Positions 35,096 to 44,242 are shown, counted from the first letter of the stretch. The stretch is DNA of 64,000 nucleotides from Brachybacterium phenoliresistens (GCF_000576425.1 NZ_KK069991.1:277417-341416), one strand, 5' to 3'. The notes: generated from the sequence alone by a model not told the origin. Numbers and translations: made by a program.

Positions 35096-35417
35096 ACGTT
35101 CGAAACTACGTCGAGTCTACGCCTGTGTCGCCACGCAGTCCACCGATGTGGACAATTTCTGGAAGATTTCTACGGAGGTCGACTTCCGTGGCGATGCATC
35201 GCCCCCAATTCCCCTGTGGCCTGCTCGAACGGTCTCCGACGCCCTGGTTATCCCCATTCTCGCTTCTCCTCCCCACTGCCCGGTCATCCACATTTTCGGC
35301 ACCGGTATTGACAATTGCGAGGATCTTCTCCTCGCGATGATCGGGAGACCGCCGCGGGGGCTAGCATCGGACGCAGACGAGACGAGGCCGGCAGGCGCAG
35401 GAGGGACGGACGGGGCC
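35096..35417. promoter_or_regulatory. AT-richer divergent intergenic region with DnaA-box-like motifs
   Basis: A 322-nt gap clearly poorer in GC than its surroundings, between the divergent HNH and lactonase genes. No gene is seen. It holds TTGTCCACA (minus strand, 35147-35155; the actinobacterial DnaA-box form), TTATCCCCA (35248-35256) and TCATCCACA (35284-35292). There is a palindrome GTCCAC-CGAT-GTGGAC (35138-35153) and a hairpin GCGAGGA/TCCTCGC (35317-35335). A possible HNH-gene promoter is -35 TGGACT (35137-35142), 17 nt, -10 TAGACT (35114-35119) on the minus strand. TAGCAT (35362-35367) may serve the lactonase gene. Confidence 0.5.
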
Positions 35418-36485
35418 ATGGCGCGATACGCGGTGACGACCTGGAGCAACCGGGAGGGGCAGGAGGACCTGCAGGCCGGCCTCTGGACCCTCGAGGCGGG
35501 GGAGCGCCTGGCCGCGCAGCCGGTCCCGGGCTCCCCGGACGCCGTGTTCTGGGCCGAGCGCGACCCGCTCGACGGCACGCTCCTGCTGCTGCGCAACACC
35601 GAGGAGGACTCGGCGCTGCTGCGCTGGGACCCGCAGCACGAGGAGGTCCTCGCGCAGGTCGCGGAGGGCGCACAGGGCGGCTGCTATCTCGCCGTCGCCC
35701 CGGACGGGCGGCGCCTGGTCGTCACGGCCCCTCCCGGGGGCTGGTCGCTCTTCGACAGCGGCCCTGCCGGCCCCGCCGGCTCTGTCGACCCTGCCCCGCG
35801 CGTGCCGCGCCTGCTGGCGCAGCACGCCGGGTCCGGCAGCGGCCCGCACCCGCGGCAGGAGCGCAGCCACCCCCACTGCGGCATCGTCACCGCCGCGTGG
35901 GATGCGGTGCTGATGGCGGACCTCGGCACCGACGAGATCCTCTCGGCCCCGCTCGATCCGGCAGGCGGCTTCGGGCCGGTGCAGGTGGTGCACCGGACCG
36001 CGCCGGGCTCGGGGCCGCGGCACATCGTGCCCGGGGACGGGGTCCTGCACATCCTCTGCGAGCTCGACAGCACCCTCGAGACGGTGCGGGTCGGTGAGGA
36101 CGGCGCGCTCACGCGGATCGCGAGGACCTCCACGGTGCCGGAGGAGTTCGTCGGGGAGACCTGGGCGGCGCACCTGAGCGTCTCGGCGGACGGGTCGCGG
36201 CTGTATGCCACCAACCGCGGGCACGACTCGATCGCGATCTTCGACGTGGACGCGCAGGGCGTGCCGCATCGGCGGGAGATCGTGCCCAGCGGCGGCGCCT
36301 GGCCATGGTTCTGCCTGCTGGTGGAGGAGCAGCCGGGGGACGCGTGGCTCCTGGTGGCCAACAACCGCTCCGACGCGGTGACCCGGTTCCGCGTCACCGG
36401 CGACGGCGGGCTCCAGCTCGTCGACGCCGTCCCCGTCCCGAGCCCCGCCTGCATCGTCGCCACCGCGGCGGCGACTGCGGGCTGA
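35418..36485 (+). CDS. Lactonase-family seven-bladed propeller (6-phosphogluconolactonase-like)
   Basis: 355 residues of the PF10282-type lactonase family. Landmarks: GGCYLAVAPDGRRLVVT, HPHCGIVTAAWDAVLMADLG, GSGPRHIVPGDGVLHILCEL, AAHLSVSADGSRLYATNRGHDSIAIFD (in parts) and WPWFCLLVEEQPGDAWLLVANNRSDAVTRF (in parts). The HPH/H-L-S histidines and the NRGHDS loop are typical. It may hydrolyse 6-phosphogluconolactone or another lactone; the substrate is not decided by sequence. Start ATG 35418. Confidence 0.8.
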   Translation: MARYAVTTWSNREGQEDLQAGLWTLEAGERLAAQPVPGSPDAVFWAERDPLDGTLLLLRNTEEDSALLRWDPQHEEVLAQVAEGAQGGCYLAVAPDGRRLVVTAPPGGWSLFDSGPAGPAGSVDPAPRVPRLLAQHAGSGSGPHPRQERSHPHCGIVTAAWDAVLMADLGTDEILSAPLDPAGGFGPVQVVHRTAPGSGPRHIVPGDGVLHILCELDSTLETVRVGEDGALTRIARTSTVPEEFVGETWAAHLSVSADGSRLYATNRGHDSIAIFDVDAQGVPHRREIVPSGGAWPWFCLLVEEQPGDAWLLVANNRSDAVTRFRVTGDGGLQLVDAVPVPSPACIVATAAATAG

Positions 36486-36492
36486 GGGCCGC

Positions 36493-37956
36493 TCAGGTGC
36501 CGCAGTAGGTGATGAAGCCCGGGGACCCGGCCGGGGCGGTCTCGAGGTCCTCGAGCCCGGGCCGTCGCACGAAGGGGTCGCGGACGGCCTCCAGGATCCG
36601 CTCGACGGGCGCCAGGTCCCCGCCCTCCGCCGCGTCCAGCGCCGCGTCCAGGGCGTGGTTGCGGGGGATGACCACGGGATTCGCGGCGAGCATGCGCGCG
36701 GTGGACGCGGCCCGTTTTGCGGCCGATGTGCCGGCCAGCGCGAGGCGGCGCGCCTCCCATGCGGACAGCGCCGGATCCGCGGCGCCGCCGCCCTCCGCGA
36801 GCGCGCGGAAGAACTCCGTGCGGTCCTCGCCGCGCGCGGCGAGGAGGTCCAGCAGCTCTGCGCCCAGGTCGAGCACCTGCTCCTCGGGAGCGTCCTCGCG
36901 CAGGCCCAGCTTCGCGCGCATCCGGTGGGACCAGGCGGTGCGGTAGGCGCCCTCGAAGCCCTCGAGCACCGCGGTCGCCGCGTCGACGGCGGCATCGGGG
37001 ACGGCGTCGATGAGCGGCAGCAGCGCCTCGGCCAGTCGCGAGAGGTTCCACAGGGCGATGCCGGGCTGGTTGCCGTAGGCGTAGCGGCCGCCGCGGTCGA
37101 TGGAGCTGAACACGGCGCGCGGGTCGTGCACGTCGAGGAAGGCGCAGGGGCCGAAGTCGATCGACTCCCCGGGCAGCGTCATGTTGTCGGTGTTCATCAC
37201 CCCGTGCACGAAGCCGGCGCACATCCACTGCGCCAGGAGCGAGGCCTGCGCCTCGGCGACGGCCTCGAGCAGGGCGAGGGCCGGCACCTCGGCATCGGCC
37301 GCAGCAGGGTGGTGGCGCGCGATCGCGTAGCGGACCAGCGAGGCCAGGACGTCGGGCTCCTGCGTCCAGGCGGCGTACTGCACGGTGCCCACCCGCAGGT
37401 GGCTCGCGGCCACCCGGACGAGCAGGGCGCCCTGCTCGGGCGCGGGGTCGTGGCGCTGGATCCTCTCGCCGGTGGTGAGCACGGCGAGGGCGCGGGTGGT
37501 CGGGATGCCGAGGGCGTGCAGGGCCTCGCCGATCACCATCTCGCGCAGCATCGGCCGCAGCGGGGCGCGCCCGTCCCCGGCGCGGGAGAAGGGGGTGCGC
37601 CCCGAGCCCTTGAGGTGCAGGTCCCGCTGCTGCCCGCGGGTGTCGACGAGGTCGCCCAGCAGCAGCGCGCGGCCGTCGCCGAGGTGCGGGTTCGGGGAGC
37701 CGAACTGGTGGCCCCCGTAGGCCTGCGCCGTGGTCGGCAGGTCGGTGGCGCCGGTGAGCAGGGCCAGGCCTTCGGGGCTGCGCAGATGCTCCGGGTCCAG
37801 GCCCAGCTCGCGGGCGAGGTCCTGGTTCAGCAGCACCATCCGCGGATCGGGCATGGCCTCGGCGCGCCAGGGCACGGAGAGCTCGGGGACCGCGGCCGCA
37901 TAGCTCTGGCGCAGCGGCGGCGCGGTCCTCGTCGGCGACGCGGAGGGGGTGCTCAC
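36493..37956 (-). CDS. selO: SelO-family protein AMPylase (YdiU)
   Basis: Pseudokinase-fold adenylyltransferase that attaches AMP to protein Ser/Thr/Tyr; 487 residues, full length. Signatures: AQAYGGHQFGSPNPHLGDGRA (in part), LHLKGSGRTPFSRAGDGRA (nucleotide-binding Lys/Arg), FVHGVMNTDNMTLPGESIDFG (catalytic Asn/Asp) and the conserved end FITYCGT. The protein stops after CGT, so the C-terminal selenocysteine known in some eukaryotic SelO is absent. Start GTG 37956, with GGAGGG immediately upstream; the spacing is unusually short, so the start is less certain. Convergent with the lactonase gene. Confidence 0.9.
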   Translation of the reverse strand: MSTPSASPTRTAPPLRQSYAAAVPELSVPWRAEAMPDPRMVLLNQDLARELGLDPEHLRSPEGLALLTGATDLPTTAQAYGGHQFGSPNPHLGDGRALLLGDLVDTRGQQRDLHLKGSGRTPFSRAGDGRAPLRPMLREMVIGEALHALGIPTTRALAVLTTGERIQRHDPAPEQGALLVRVAASHLRVGTVQYAAWTQEPDVLASLVRYAIARHHPAAADAEVPALALLEAVAEAQASLLAQWMCAGFVHGVMNTDNMTLPGESIDFGPCAFLDVHDPRAVFSSIDRGGRYAYGNQPGIALWNLSRLAEALLPLIDAVPDAAVDAATAVLEGFEGAYRTAWSHRMRAKLGLREDAPEEQVLDLGAELLDLLAARGEDRTEFFRALAEGGGAADPALSAWEARRLALAGTSAAKRAASTARMLAANPVVIPRNHALDAALDAAEGGDLAPVERILEAVRDPFVRRPGLEDLETAPAGSPGFITYCGT

Positions 37957-38040
37957 CCCTCCACGGTACGCGCCCGGCCCGGGGCCGGCGGCGCGGGATA
38001 TTCCGATGCGCCGCGCGCGGACCTCTGGTGGGATCGGGCC

Positions 38041-38937
38041 ATGGACATCCGCCGCATCACCCCCGAGGCCCGCGACCTGCCCGCGCTGGACGACACGCTG
38101 CGCCGATGGTGGGCGCACGGGTCCGCGCACGAGCTGCATCCGGGGGACCTGGGCTGGCATCAGCGGCTCGGGGCGGAGGCCACGGCCGCCGCGCTGCGGG
38201 TGTGGAGTCGCGGCGAGGAGGTGCTGGGCATCGGCCTGCTCGACGGGCCGGGCCTCGCCCGGGTGGCGCTGGCTCCCGGCGCGGGATCGGACCGCGAGCT
38301 CGCCCGGAGCATCGCGGCCGATGCGACCGATCCCGAGCGCGACGTGCTGCCGGAGGGCCCGGCCTCCCTGGCGGTCCGCGGGAGCGAGGCGCTGCCCGAG
38401 GCGCTGCGGGAGCGGGGGTGGCGCACCGACGAGGCCTGGGCGCTGCTGCACTGCGATCTCGCGCAGCACCCGGCCGGCGGCGGCGCGGCGGCCGCGGAGC
38501 AGGAGCGCAGCGGGGTGCGCACGGTCGTCGCGGGCCCGGAGGACACCCGCGCGGTCGGGGAGGTGCTGGCCTCGGCGTTCGGGATGCGCACCGTCCCGGA
38601 CCCTCGCCGATGGCAGGCCATGGCGGCCGCTCCGGCGGCCCGCCGCGCCCGCTGCCTGCTCGCCCGGGACCGGGACGGGGCGCCCGTCGCCACGGTCACC
38701 GTGTGGTCCGCCGGGCCGGGTCTGCCGGGTCTGGTGGAGCCGATGGGGGTGCATGCGGAGCACCGCGGCCGCGGCCTGGGCCGGCTGATCACCCGGGCCG
38801 GCCTCGAGGCGCTGCGCGAGATGGGCGCCTCGGGCGCGGTCGTGGCGACCCCGGCCGCCAATGCGGCGGCCGTCGCGACCTATCGATCGGCCGGCTTCGC
38901 GCGGGGCGCGGACACGCACGACCTCTCCCGCGCCTGA
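38041..38937 (+). CDS. GNAT-family N-acetyltransferase
   Basis: 298 residues. The C-terminal half (about 155-298) is a GNAT fold with the acetyl-CoA motif VEPMGVHAEHRGRGLGRLI (about 237-255) and ATPAANAAAVATYRSAGF. The N-terminal half is probably a degenerate second GNAT domain. Target unknown. Divergent from selO with an 84-nt gap; TGGGAT 6 nt before the ATG suggests possible leaderless expression. Confidence 0.82.
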   Translation: MDIRRITPEARDLPALDDTLRRWWAHGSAHELHPGDLGWHQRLGAEATAAALRVWSRGEEVLGIGLLDGPGLARVALAPGAGSDRELARSIAADATDPERDVLPEGPASLAVRGSEALPEALRERGWRTDEAWALLHCDLAQHPAGGGAAAAEQERSGVRTVVAGPEDTRAVGEVLASAFGMRTVPDPRRWQAMAAAPAARRARCLLARDRDGAPVATVTVWSAGPGLPGLVEPMGVHAEHRGRGLGRLITRAGLEALREMGASGAVVATPAANAAAVATYRSAGFARGADTHDLSRA

Positions 38938-38983
38938 GCGGTGCCGCCGCCGGCATCGGGCGCGCCGGACAGGGGCGGGCCGG

Positions 38984-39589
38984 TCAGGGGGCGAGCAGCC
39001 GCCCGAAGGTCTCCAGGCTGGCCTGCAGCTCGACGGAGGGCTCCAGCAGCCACTGGATCTGGAGGCCGTCGGAGGCGGCGACGATGAGGGCGGCGACGTG
39101 GCGGACGTCGACGTCGGCGCGCATGCGGCCCTCGGCCTGCTCGCGGCGCAGCCGCTGCTCGAGGTCCTCGCGCACCCGCTCGAAGCGGGCCGTGAAGTAC
39201 TCGCGGGAGGGGCCGGCATCGGCCTCGAGGGAGGCGGCCACGAGCGTGGAGTACAGCTGGACGAGCCCCGGGACCTCGATGTTCGCGTTGGCGGCCTCGA
39301 TCATGATGTCGATGCCGCGCTCGGGCTCGGGCTGGTCGACCACCGTCTCGTCGCGCCGCTTCTCGGCGTGCTCGTAGACGGCGACCAGCAGCTGCTCGCG
39401 CGAATCGAAGTAGTGCAGCAGCGCGGCGTGGGAGACTCCGATCGCACCGGCGATGCGGCGCAGCGAGGTGCCGTCCGCCCCTCGCTCCTGGAAGACCTCG
39501 ATGGCGCGGTCCAGGATCTCCTGGCGCCGGGCCACGCCCTTGGAGTACGAGCCGGGGCGACCTATGGCCGAGGGGGCGTCTGAGGGCAT
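38984..39589 (-). CDS. TetR-family transcriptional regulator
   Basis: 201 residues. The helix-turn-helix is near the N-terminus: RRQEILDRAIEVFQERG, then TSLRRIAGAIGVSHAALLHYF (in part). The C-terminal ligand domain includes VPGLVQLYSTLVAASLEADAGPS. Start ATG 39589 (MPSDAPSA) was chosen over ATG 39610 because AAGGAG lies 6 nt upstream of it. Divergent from a sugar isomerase/oxidoreductase pair that it probably regulates. Confidence 0.87.
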   Translation of the reverse strand: MPSDAPSAIGRPGSYSKGVARRQEILDRAIEVFQERGADGTSLRRIAGAIGVSHAALLHYFDSREQLLVAVYEHAEKRRDETVVDQPEPERGIDIMIEAANANIEVPGLVQLYSTLVAASLEADAGPSREYFTARFERVREDLEQRLRREQAEGRMRADVDVRHVAALIVAASDGLQIQWLLEPSVELQASLETFGRLLAP

Positions 39590-39630
39590 CGCGGGCTCCT
39601 TGGCAGTCATGCGGTCATCACACCACATCG

Positions 39631-39665
39631 GAAACCTCCAGATGGCGGTTTTACGTGCTAGCGTA
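39631..39665. promoter_or_regulatory. Candidate TetR operator and isomerase promoter
   Basis: Between the divergent genes lie AAACC / GGTTT and TACG-TGCTAG-CGTA (39652-39665) inverted repeats. A -10-like TAGCGT (39659-39664) reads toward the isomerase gene. Position and symmetry suit TetR binding. Confidence 0.4.
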
Positions 39666-39730
39666 CTCTCGTGCGCATCATCCGTGATGTGGGCCTCACC
39701 CAGACGACGACGTACGAAAGCAGGTCTTCC

Positions 39731-40555
39731 GTGGCACTCCCTCTCGCCTCCGTCCAGCTGTACACGCTGGCCGCGGAGTTCTCCGCCGACATGAGCGGCT
39801 CCCTCGACAAGCTGGCCGCCATCGGCCTGAAGAACGTCGAGGCCTTCGACTTCGTCCGCCGCCCGAAGGAGATCCGCGCGGCCCTGGACGCGAGCGGCCT
39901 CGCCTCGCCCACCGGGCACGCCCCGCTGCTCTCCGACGAGCTGTGGACCCCCGACGGCTCCATCCCCACCCCGGCCCCCGAGGTCGTCTTCGAGGCCGCC
40001 GCCGAGATCGGCATGAAGACCGTCATCGACCCGATGGTCCCCACCGAGCGCTGGCTGACCGAGGACGGCGTCAAGGACGTCGCCGAGCGCCTGAACGCCG
40101 CCTCCGAGAAGGCGAAGGAGTTCGGCCTCACCGTCGGCTATCACAACCACGCGCAGGAGTTCCTCGCGACCTTCGACGGGCAGACCGCCTACCAGCGCTT
40201 CCTCTCGCTCATCGACCCCTCCGTCGAGATCGAGCTGGACCTGTTCTGGGCCCTCGTGGGCGGCCAGGACGTCGTGGGCCTCGTCCAGGAGATCGGCGAC
40301 CGCCTCGTGGCGATCCACGTCAAGGACGGCGTGGCCCCCGCCTCGAACCCCTTCGCGCCCGATGCGCCGAAGTTCGACTCCTCCGACCTGGACCAGCGCC
40401 ACGCCGGCGAGGGCGAGGTGCCCACCGACGCCGCGCTCAAGGCCGCGACCGGCATCAAGTACGCCGTCATCGAGTACGACAACGCCCCCGGCGACGTCTT
40501 CGAGGACATCAAGGACTCGTACACCTTCCTGGTGGACGGCGGGTACGTCGCGTGA
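39731..40555 (+). CDS. Sugar phosphate isomerase/epimerase (TIM barrel)
   Basis: 274 residues of the xylose-isomerase-like AP-endonuclease-2 superfamily. Motifs: LASVQLYTLAAEFSADMSGS, GYHNHAQEF (metal His), EIELDLFWALVGGQDV (metal Asp), AIHVKDG (metal His) and VIEYDNAPGD (metal Glu). Start GTG 39731, with AGCAGG 6 nt upstream. Translationally coupled to the next oxidoreductase (GTGA overlap). Together they suggest catabolism of an inositol- or hexose-like polyol; the substrate is unknown. Confidence 0.82.
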   Translation: MALPLASVQLYTLAAEFSADMSGSLDKLAAIGLKNVEAFDFVRRPKEIRAALDASGLASPTGHAPLLSDELWTPDGSIPTPAPEVVFEAAAEIGMKTVIDPMVPTERWLTEDGVKDVAERLNAASEKAKEFGLTVGYHNHAQEFLATFDGQTAYQRFLSLIDPSVEIELDLFWALVGGQDVVGLVQEIGDRLVAIHVKDGVAPASNPFAPDAPKFDSSDLDQRHAGEGEVPTDAALKAATGIKYAVIEYDNAPGDVFEDIKDSYTFLVDGGYVA

Positions 40556-41676
40556 GCGCACCCGTCGGAGTCGGCTTCATCGGCGTCGGGGTCATCTCCG
40601 ACACCTACCTCGAGAACCTGAACTCGTTCCCCGACGTGGAGGTGCTGATCCTCGGCGACCTCGACGTCGAGCGGGCGAAGGCCCAGGCCGCCAAGCACGG
40701 CGTCCCCGCCGCGGGCACCGCGCAGGACGTCCTGGACCACCCGGGCGTGCAGGTCGTCGTGAACCTGACCATCCCGGCGGTGCACGCGGAGGTCTCCGCC
40801 TCCGCGATCGCCGCGGGCAAGCACGTGTGGACAGAGAAGCCCCTGGGCCTGGACCGCGAGTCCACCTCGGCGCTGCTGGCGCAGGCCGAGCAGGCCGGGC
40901 TGCGGGTGGGCTGCGCGCCCGACACCGTGCTCGGCCCCGGCGTGCAGACGGCCAAGCGGGAGATCGCCAAGGGCACCATCGGCCGTCCGCTGTTCGCGCA
41001 GACGTCGATGCAGTACCAGGGCCCCGAGGTCTTCCACCCGAACCCCGGGTTCCTCTTCGCCAAGGGCGCGGGCCCGCTGTTCGACATGGGCCCGTACTAC
41101 CTGACCACGCTGGTGAGCCTGTTCGGCTCCGTGGACAAGGTCGCGGCCCTGGGGCTGAAGGCCCGCGAGGAGCGCGCCATCAAGGTGGGCCCGAACGCCG
41201 GGCAGACCTTCCCGGTCGAGGTCCCCTCGACCATCTCCGTGCTGACCTCCTTCGAGGCCGGTCAGACGGGCACCTCGCTGCTCAGCTTCGACTCCCCGCT
41301 GGCCCGCCAGGGCATCGTGGAGATCCACGGCACCGAGGGCTCGCTCGTGGTCCCGGACCCGAACATGTTCGAGGGCCGGATCGCCTACGTGCGTCCCTTC
41401 GAGGCGCTGCAGGAGGCCCCGCCCGCGCAGGAGTGGATCGAGGTGCCGCAGGAGGGCGTGGTCACCGGCCGCGGCCTGGGCCTGCTGGACATGGTCCGCG
41501 CCATCGCCGAGGGCCGCCCGCACGTGGCCAGCGGCGAGCTGGGCTACCACGTCCTGGACGTGATGCTCTCGGCCGAGCAGTCCGCGGCCACCGGCGAGTT
41601 CGTGAGCGTCGAGTCCTCGGTCTCCGAGGTCCCCGCCGTCCCGGTCGACTTCGACCCGCTGGCGAGCACCCTGTGA
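40552..41676 (+). CDS. Gfo/Idh/MocA-family oxidoreductase
   Basis: 374-residue NAD(P)-dependent dehydrogenase. The Rossmann start VGFIGVGVISDTYLENL (about residues 5-21), the family catalytic Lys in VWTEKPLGLD (about 91-100) and the C-terminal domain with GAGPLFDMGPYYLTTLVSLFG are clear. The GTG start overlaps the isomerase stop. Acts on a sugar or inositol derivative. Confidence 0.88.
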   Translation: MSAPVGVGFIGVGVISDTYLENLNSFPDVEVLILGDLDVERAKAQAAKHGVPAAGTAQDVLDHPGVQVVVNLTIPAVHAEVSASAIAAGKHVWTEKPLGLDRESTSALLAQAEQAGLRVGCAPDTVLGPGVQTAKREIAKGTIGRPLFAQTSMQYQGPEVFHPNPGFLFAKGAGPLFDMGPYYLTTLVSLFGSVDKVAALGLKAREERAIKVGPNAGQTFPVEVPSTISVLTSFEAGQTGTSLLSFDSPLARQGIVEIHGTEGSLVVPDPNMFEGRIAYVRPFEALQEAPPAQEWIEVPQEGVVTGRGLGLLDMVRAIAEGRPHVASGELGYHVLDVMLSAEQSAATGEFVSVESSVSEVPAVPVDFDPLASTL

Positions 41677-41695
41677 CGTCCTGACGGACCCCGAG

Positions 41696-41736
41696 CCGAT
41701 GCCCCGTCCCACGACCGCCGTGGGGCGGGGCATCGG
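41696..41736 (+). terminator. Terminator of the isomerase/oxidoreductase operon
   Basis: 18-nt arms (CCGATGCCCCGTCCCACG with its near-complement) around a 5-nt loop, 20 nt after the stop codon. Confidence 0.8.
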
Positions 41737-41766
41737 TCGTCCCCGGCGCGGGGTGGGGCCGGGCGG

Positions 41767-41772
41767 TAGGGT
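41767..41772 (+). promoter_or_regulatory. Leaderless -10 element of the NYN gene
   Basis: TAGGGT, ending 6 nt before the ATG at 41779; no ribosome site is present. Confidence 0.55.
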
Positions 41773-41778
41773 CGCCCC

Positions 41779-42327
41779 ATGAGCGAACGCGCCACCTATC
41801 TCCTCGTCGACGGCGAGAACATCGACGCGACCCTGGGCGGCTCCGTCCTCGGGCGCCGGCCCCACCCCGAGGAGAGGCCCCGCTGGAACAAGCTGCTCAC
41901 GCAGATGGAGCAGTCCTGGCAGCAGCCCGTCACGGGCCTGTTCTTTCTCGCCGTGGGCGCGGACCTGCCCGTCTCCTTCGTGCAGGCGCTGCTCGCCATC
42001 GGCTACCGCCCCATCCCGCTGCAGGGCGAGGGCAAGGTCGTCGACATCGCCATCCAGCGCACCGCCGAGGCGCTGCGCGATCGCGCCGCCGACGTCGCCC
42101 TGGTCAGCCACGACGGCGACTTCGTCCCGCAGATGCAGGCCCTCGCCGAGGACGAGGACCGCCGCGTCGCGGTGATCGGCTTCAGCGAGTTCGTCTCCTC
42201 GGGGCTGCGGCAGGTCCCCGGCGTCGAGATCCTCGACCTCGAGTACGACGTGGACGCGTTCACCAGCCGCCTGCCGCGCGTGCGGATCATCCCCATCGAC
42301 GAGTTCGATCCGCTCGAGTTCCTCTGA
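41779..42327 (+). CDS. NYN-domain (PIN-like) RNase family protein
   Basis: 182 residues. Acidic metal-site residues of the NYN/LabA fold are seen at YLLVDGENID (residues 7-16), KVVDIAIQRTAEAL (about 86-99) and LVSHDGDFVPQMQAL (about 108-122). Predicted single-strand-type RNase; the target RNA is unknown. Leaderless start (see the -10 at 41767). Confidence 0.87.
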   Translation: MSERATYLLVDGENIDATLGGSVLGRRPHPEERPRWNKLLTQMEQSWQQPVTGLFFLAVGADLPVSFVQALLAIGYRPIPLQGEGKVVDIAIQRTAEALRDRAADVALVSHDGDFVPQMQALAEDEDRRVAVIGFSEFVSSGLRQVPGVEILDLEYDVDAFTSRLPRVRIIPIDEFDPLEFL

Positions 42328-42405
42328 TCACAGGGGGCGGGGCCGCCGCGCGAGCGCACCGGACGAATCGGACGGACCGCGCATCCGGGCATCGGCCCTG
42401 CCCCG

Positions 42406-42411
42406 TAGACT
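42406..42411 (+). promoter_or_regulatory. -10 element upstream of ptsI
   Basis: TAGACT, 97 nt upstream of the ptsI ATG. The same hexamer precedes the 29510 gene. Confidence 0.4.
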
Positions 42412-42508
42412 GACCGCGCGCTCCGGCGCCTCGCCGCCGCGGAACGTGCCGCGGACCGCGCGGGGACCCGGGGCCCGAGCGTTCAGCGAATCTCTGGGAG
42501 GCACCCCG

Positions 42509-44224
42509 ATGTCCGAATTCACAGGCGTAGCTGTCAGCCCCGGCCGGGTCGTCGGCGAGGTCCTCACCATGGCTCCTCCGGTCGCCGAGCCGCCCGCCGG
42601 GCAGGCCCCGGCCGAGGGCGCCGATGCCGCCTCCGAGTCGGAGCGCATCCCCGCGGCGGCCGCGTCGGTGCAGTCCCAGCTGGAGCGCCGTGCCGAGCGC
42701 GCCACCGGCGGCGGCCGGGCCGTCCTCGAGGCGACCGCGCAGATGGCCGCCGACCCCTCCCTCGTGCAGAGCGCGCAGGCCCTGGTGCAGTCGGGGCTCA
42801 GCGCCGAGCGCGCCGTCTGGGAGGCCGGCGACCAGGTCGCCACGATGCTCGAGGGCCTCGGCGGCTACATGGCCGAGCGTGCGGCCGATGTCCGCGACGT
42901 GCGCGCCCGCATCGTCGCGGAGCTGCGCGGCGAGCAGGCCCCCGGCATCCCCGAGCACGAGACCCCGTTCGTGCTGGCCGCCGTCGACCTCGCCCCGGCG
43001 GACACCGCGACCCTCGACCCGGCCCGCGTGATCGCCCTGATCACCTCCGACGGCGGCCCCCAGTCCCACACCGCGATCCTCGCCCGCCAGCTGGGTCTGC
43101 CCGCGATCGTCGCCGCCAAGGGCGTGGACGCCATCGCCTCGGGCACCGAGGTCTTCGTCGACGGCGCCGCGGGCCTGGTCACGGACGCCGTCACCGAGGA
43201 CCATCGGGCCCTGGCGACCGCCTGGGCCGAGCTGCAGAAGAACCCCCTCACATACGAGGGCGGCGGCGCCGAGCTGTCCGACGGCACCCGCGTGCAGCTG
43301 CTGGCCAACATCGGCAACGCGGCCGATGCCGAGAAGGCCGCCGCCGCGCACGCCGACGGCGTGGGCCTGTTCCGCACCGAGTTCCTCTTCCTGGACCGCG
43401 AGGACGAGCCCACCCTCGAGGAGCAGACCGCCGCCTACCGCGACGTCTTCGCGCACTTCCCCGGCAAGAAGGTCGTGGTGCGCACCATCGACGCGGGCGC
43501 CGACAAGCCGCTGCCCTTCCTCACCGACGCCGACGAGCCCAACCCCGCCCTGGGCGTGCGCGCCTACCGCACCTCCTGGGAGAAGCCGCAGGTCCTCGCC
43601 CACCAGCTGGATGCGATCGCGGCCGCCGCGGAGCAGACGGAGGCGACCCCCTGGGTGATGGCGCCGATGATCTCCACCCTCGAGGACACCGAGGACTTCG
43701 TGGGCCTGTGCCGGCAGCGCGGCCTCGAGCCCGCCGGGATCATGGTCGAGACGCCGTCCTCCGCGATCACCGCGGACCGCCTGCTGCAGGTCGCCGACTT
43801 CGCCTCCATCGGCACCAACGACCTCACCCAGTACACGATGGCCGCGGACCGCCAGCTGGGCTCCCTCGCCCACCTCAACGACCCGTGGCAGCCGGCCGTC
43901 CTCTCCCTGGTCCAGGCCACGGCTCGCGGCGCCCGCACCGCCGGCGGCGACCCGGAGTCCTTCGGGGAGAAGGCCGCGCGGCCCGTGGGCGTGTGCGGCG
44001 AGGCCGCCGGCGACCCGGCGCTCGCGGTCGTGCTCGTGGGCCTGGGCGTGAACAGCCTGTCCATGACGCCGCGCTCGCTGCCGGCCGTGGCGAAGGTCCT
44101 CTCCTCCATCTCCCTCGAGCAGGCGAAGGAGCTCGCGGCCGCGGCCGTGGCCGCCCCCACCGCCTCCGCCGCGAAGCAGGCCGTGCGCGCCGGCCTGCCG
44201 ATCCTCGAGGAGCTCGGCCTGTGA
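42509..44224 (+). CDS. ptsI: PTS enzyme I (phosphoenolpyruvate-protein phosphotransferase)
   Basis: Transfers phosphate from PEP to HPr; 571 residues. Phosphohistidine His187 in GGPQSHTAILARQLGLPAI, the PEP-binding barrel motif GLFRTEFLFLDRE, the C-terminal TNDLTQYTMAADR and catalytic Cys496 in GVCGEAAGD are all present. The start follows GGGAGG. Convergent with ptsH across a shared terminator rather than in the usual ptsHI operon. Confidence 0.95.
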   Translation: MSEFTGVAVSPGRVVGEVLTMAPPVAEPPAGQAPAEGADAASESERIPAAAASVQSQLERRAERATGGGRAVLEATAQMAADPSLVQSAQALVQSGLSAERAVWEAGDQVATMLEGLGGYMAERAADVRDVRARIVAELRGEQAPGIPEHETPFVLAAVDLAPADTATLDPARVIALITSDGGPQSHTAILARQLGLPAIVAAKGVDAIASGTEVFVDGAAGLVTDAVTEDHRALATAWAELQKNPLTYEGGGAELSDGTRVQLLANIGNAADAEKAAAAHADGVGLFRTEFLFLDREDEPTLEEQTAAYRDVFAHFPGKKVVVRTIDAGADKPLPFLTDADEPNPALGVRAYRTSWEKPQVLAHQLDAIAAAAEQTEATPWVMAPMISTLEDTEDFVGLCRQRGLEPAGIMVETPSSAITADRLLQVADFASIGTNDLTQYTMAADRQLGSLAHLNDPWQPAVLSLVQATARGARTAGGDPESFGEKAARPVGVCGEAAGDPALAVVLVGLGVNSLSMTPRSLPAVAKVLSSISLEQAKELAAAAVAAPTASAAKQAVRAGLPILEELGL

Positions 44225-44242
44225 GCTGAGCGCCCGGACGCG

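Noticed and set aside
35317..35335. GCGAGGA/TCCTCGC hairpin as a terminator
   Set aside because: It lies between divergent genes with no gene ending there; it is more likely incidental or regulatory.
35096..35417. Replication origin in the AT-richer gap with DnaA-box-like motifs
   Set aside because: Only one box is an exact actinobacterial match. The region is short, and neither dnaA, dnaN nor other origin genes are nearby.
36493..36495. Selenocysteine TGA at the end of SelO
   Set aside because: The protein already ends with the conserved YCGT and nothing conserved follows the TGA; bacterial SelO often lacks Sec.
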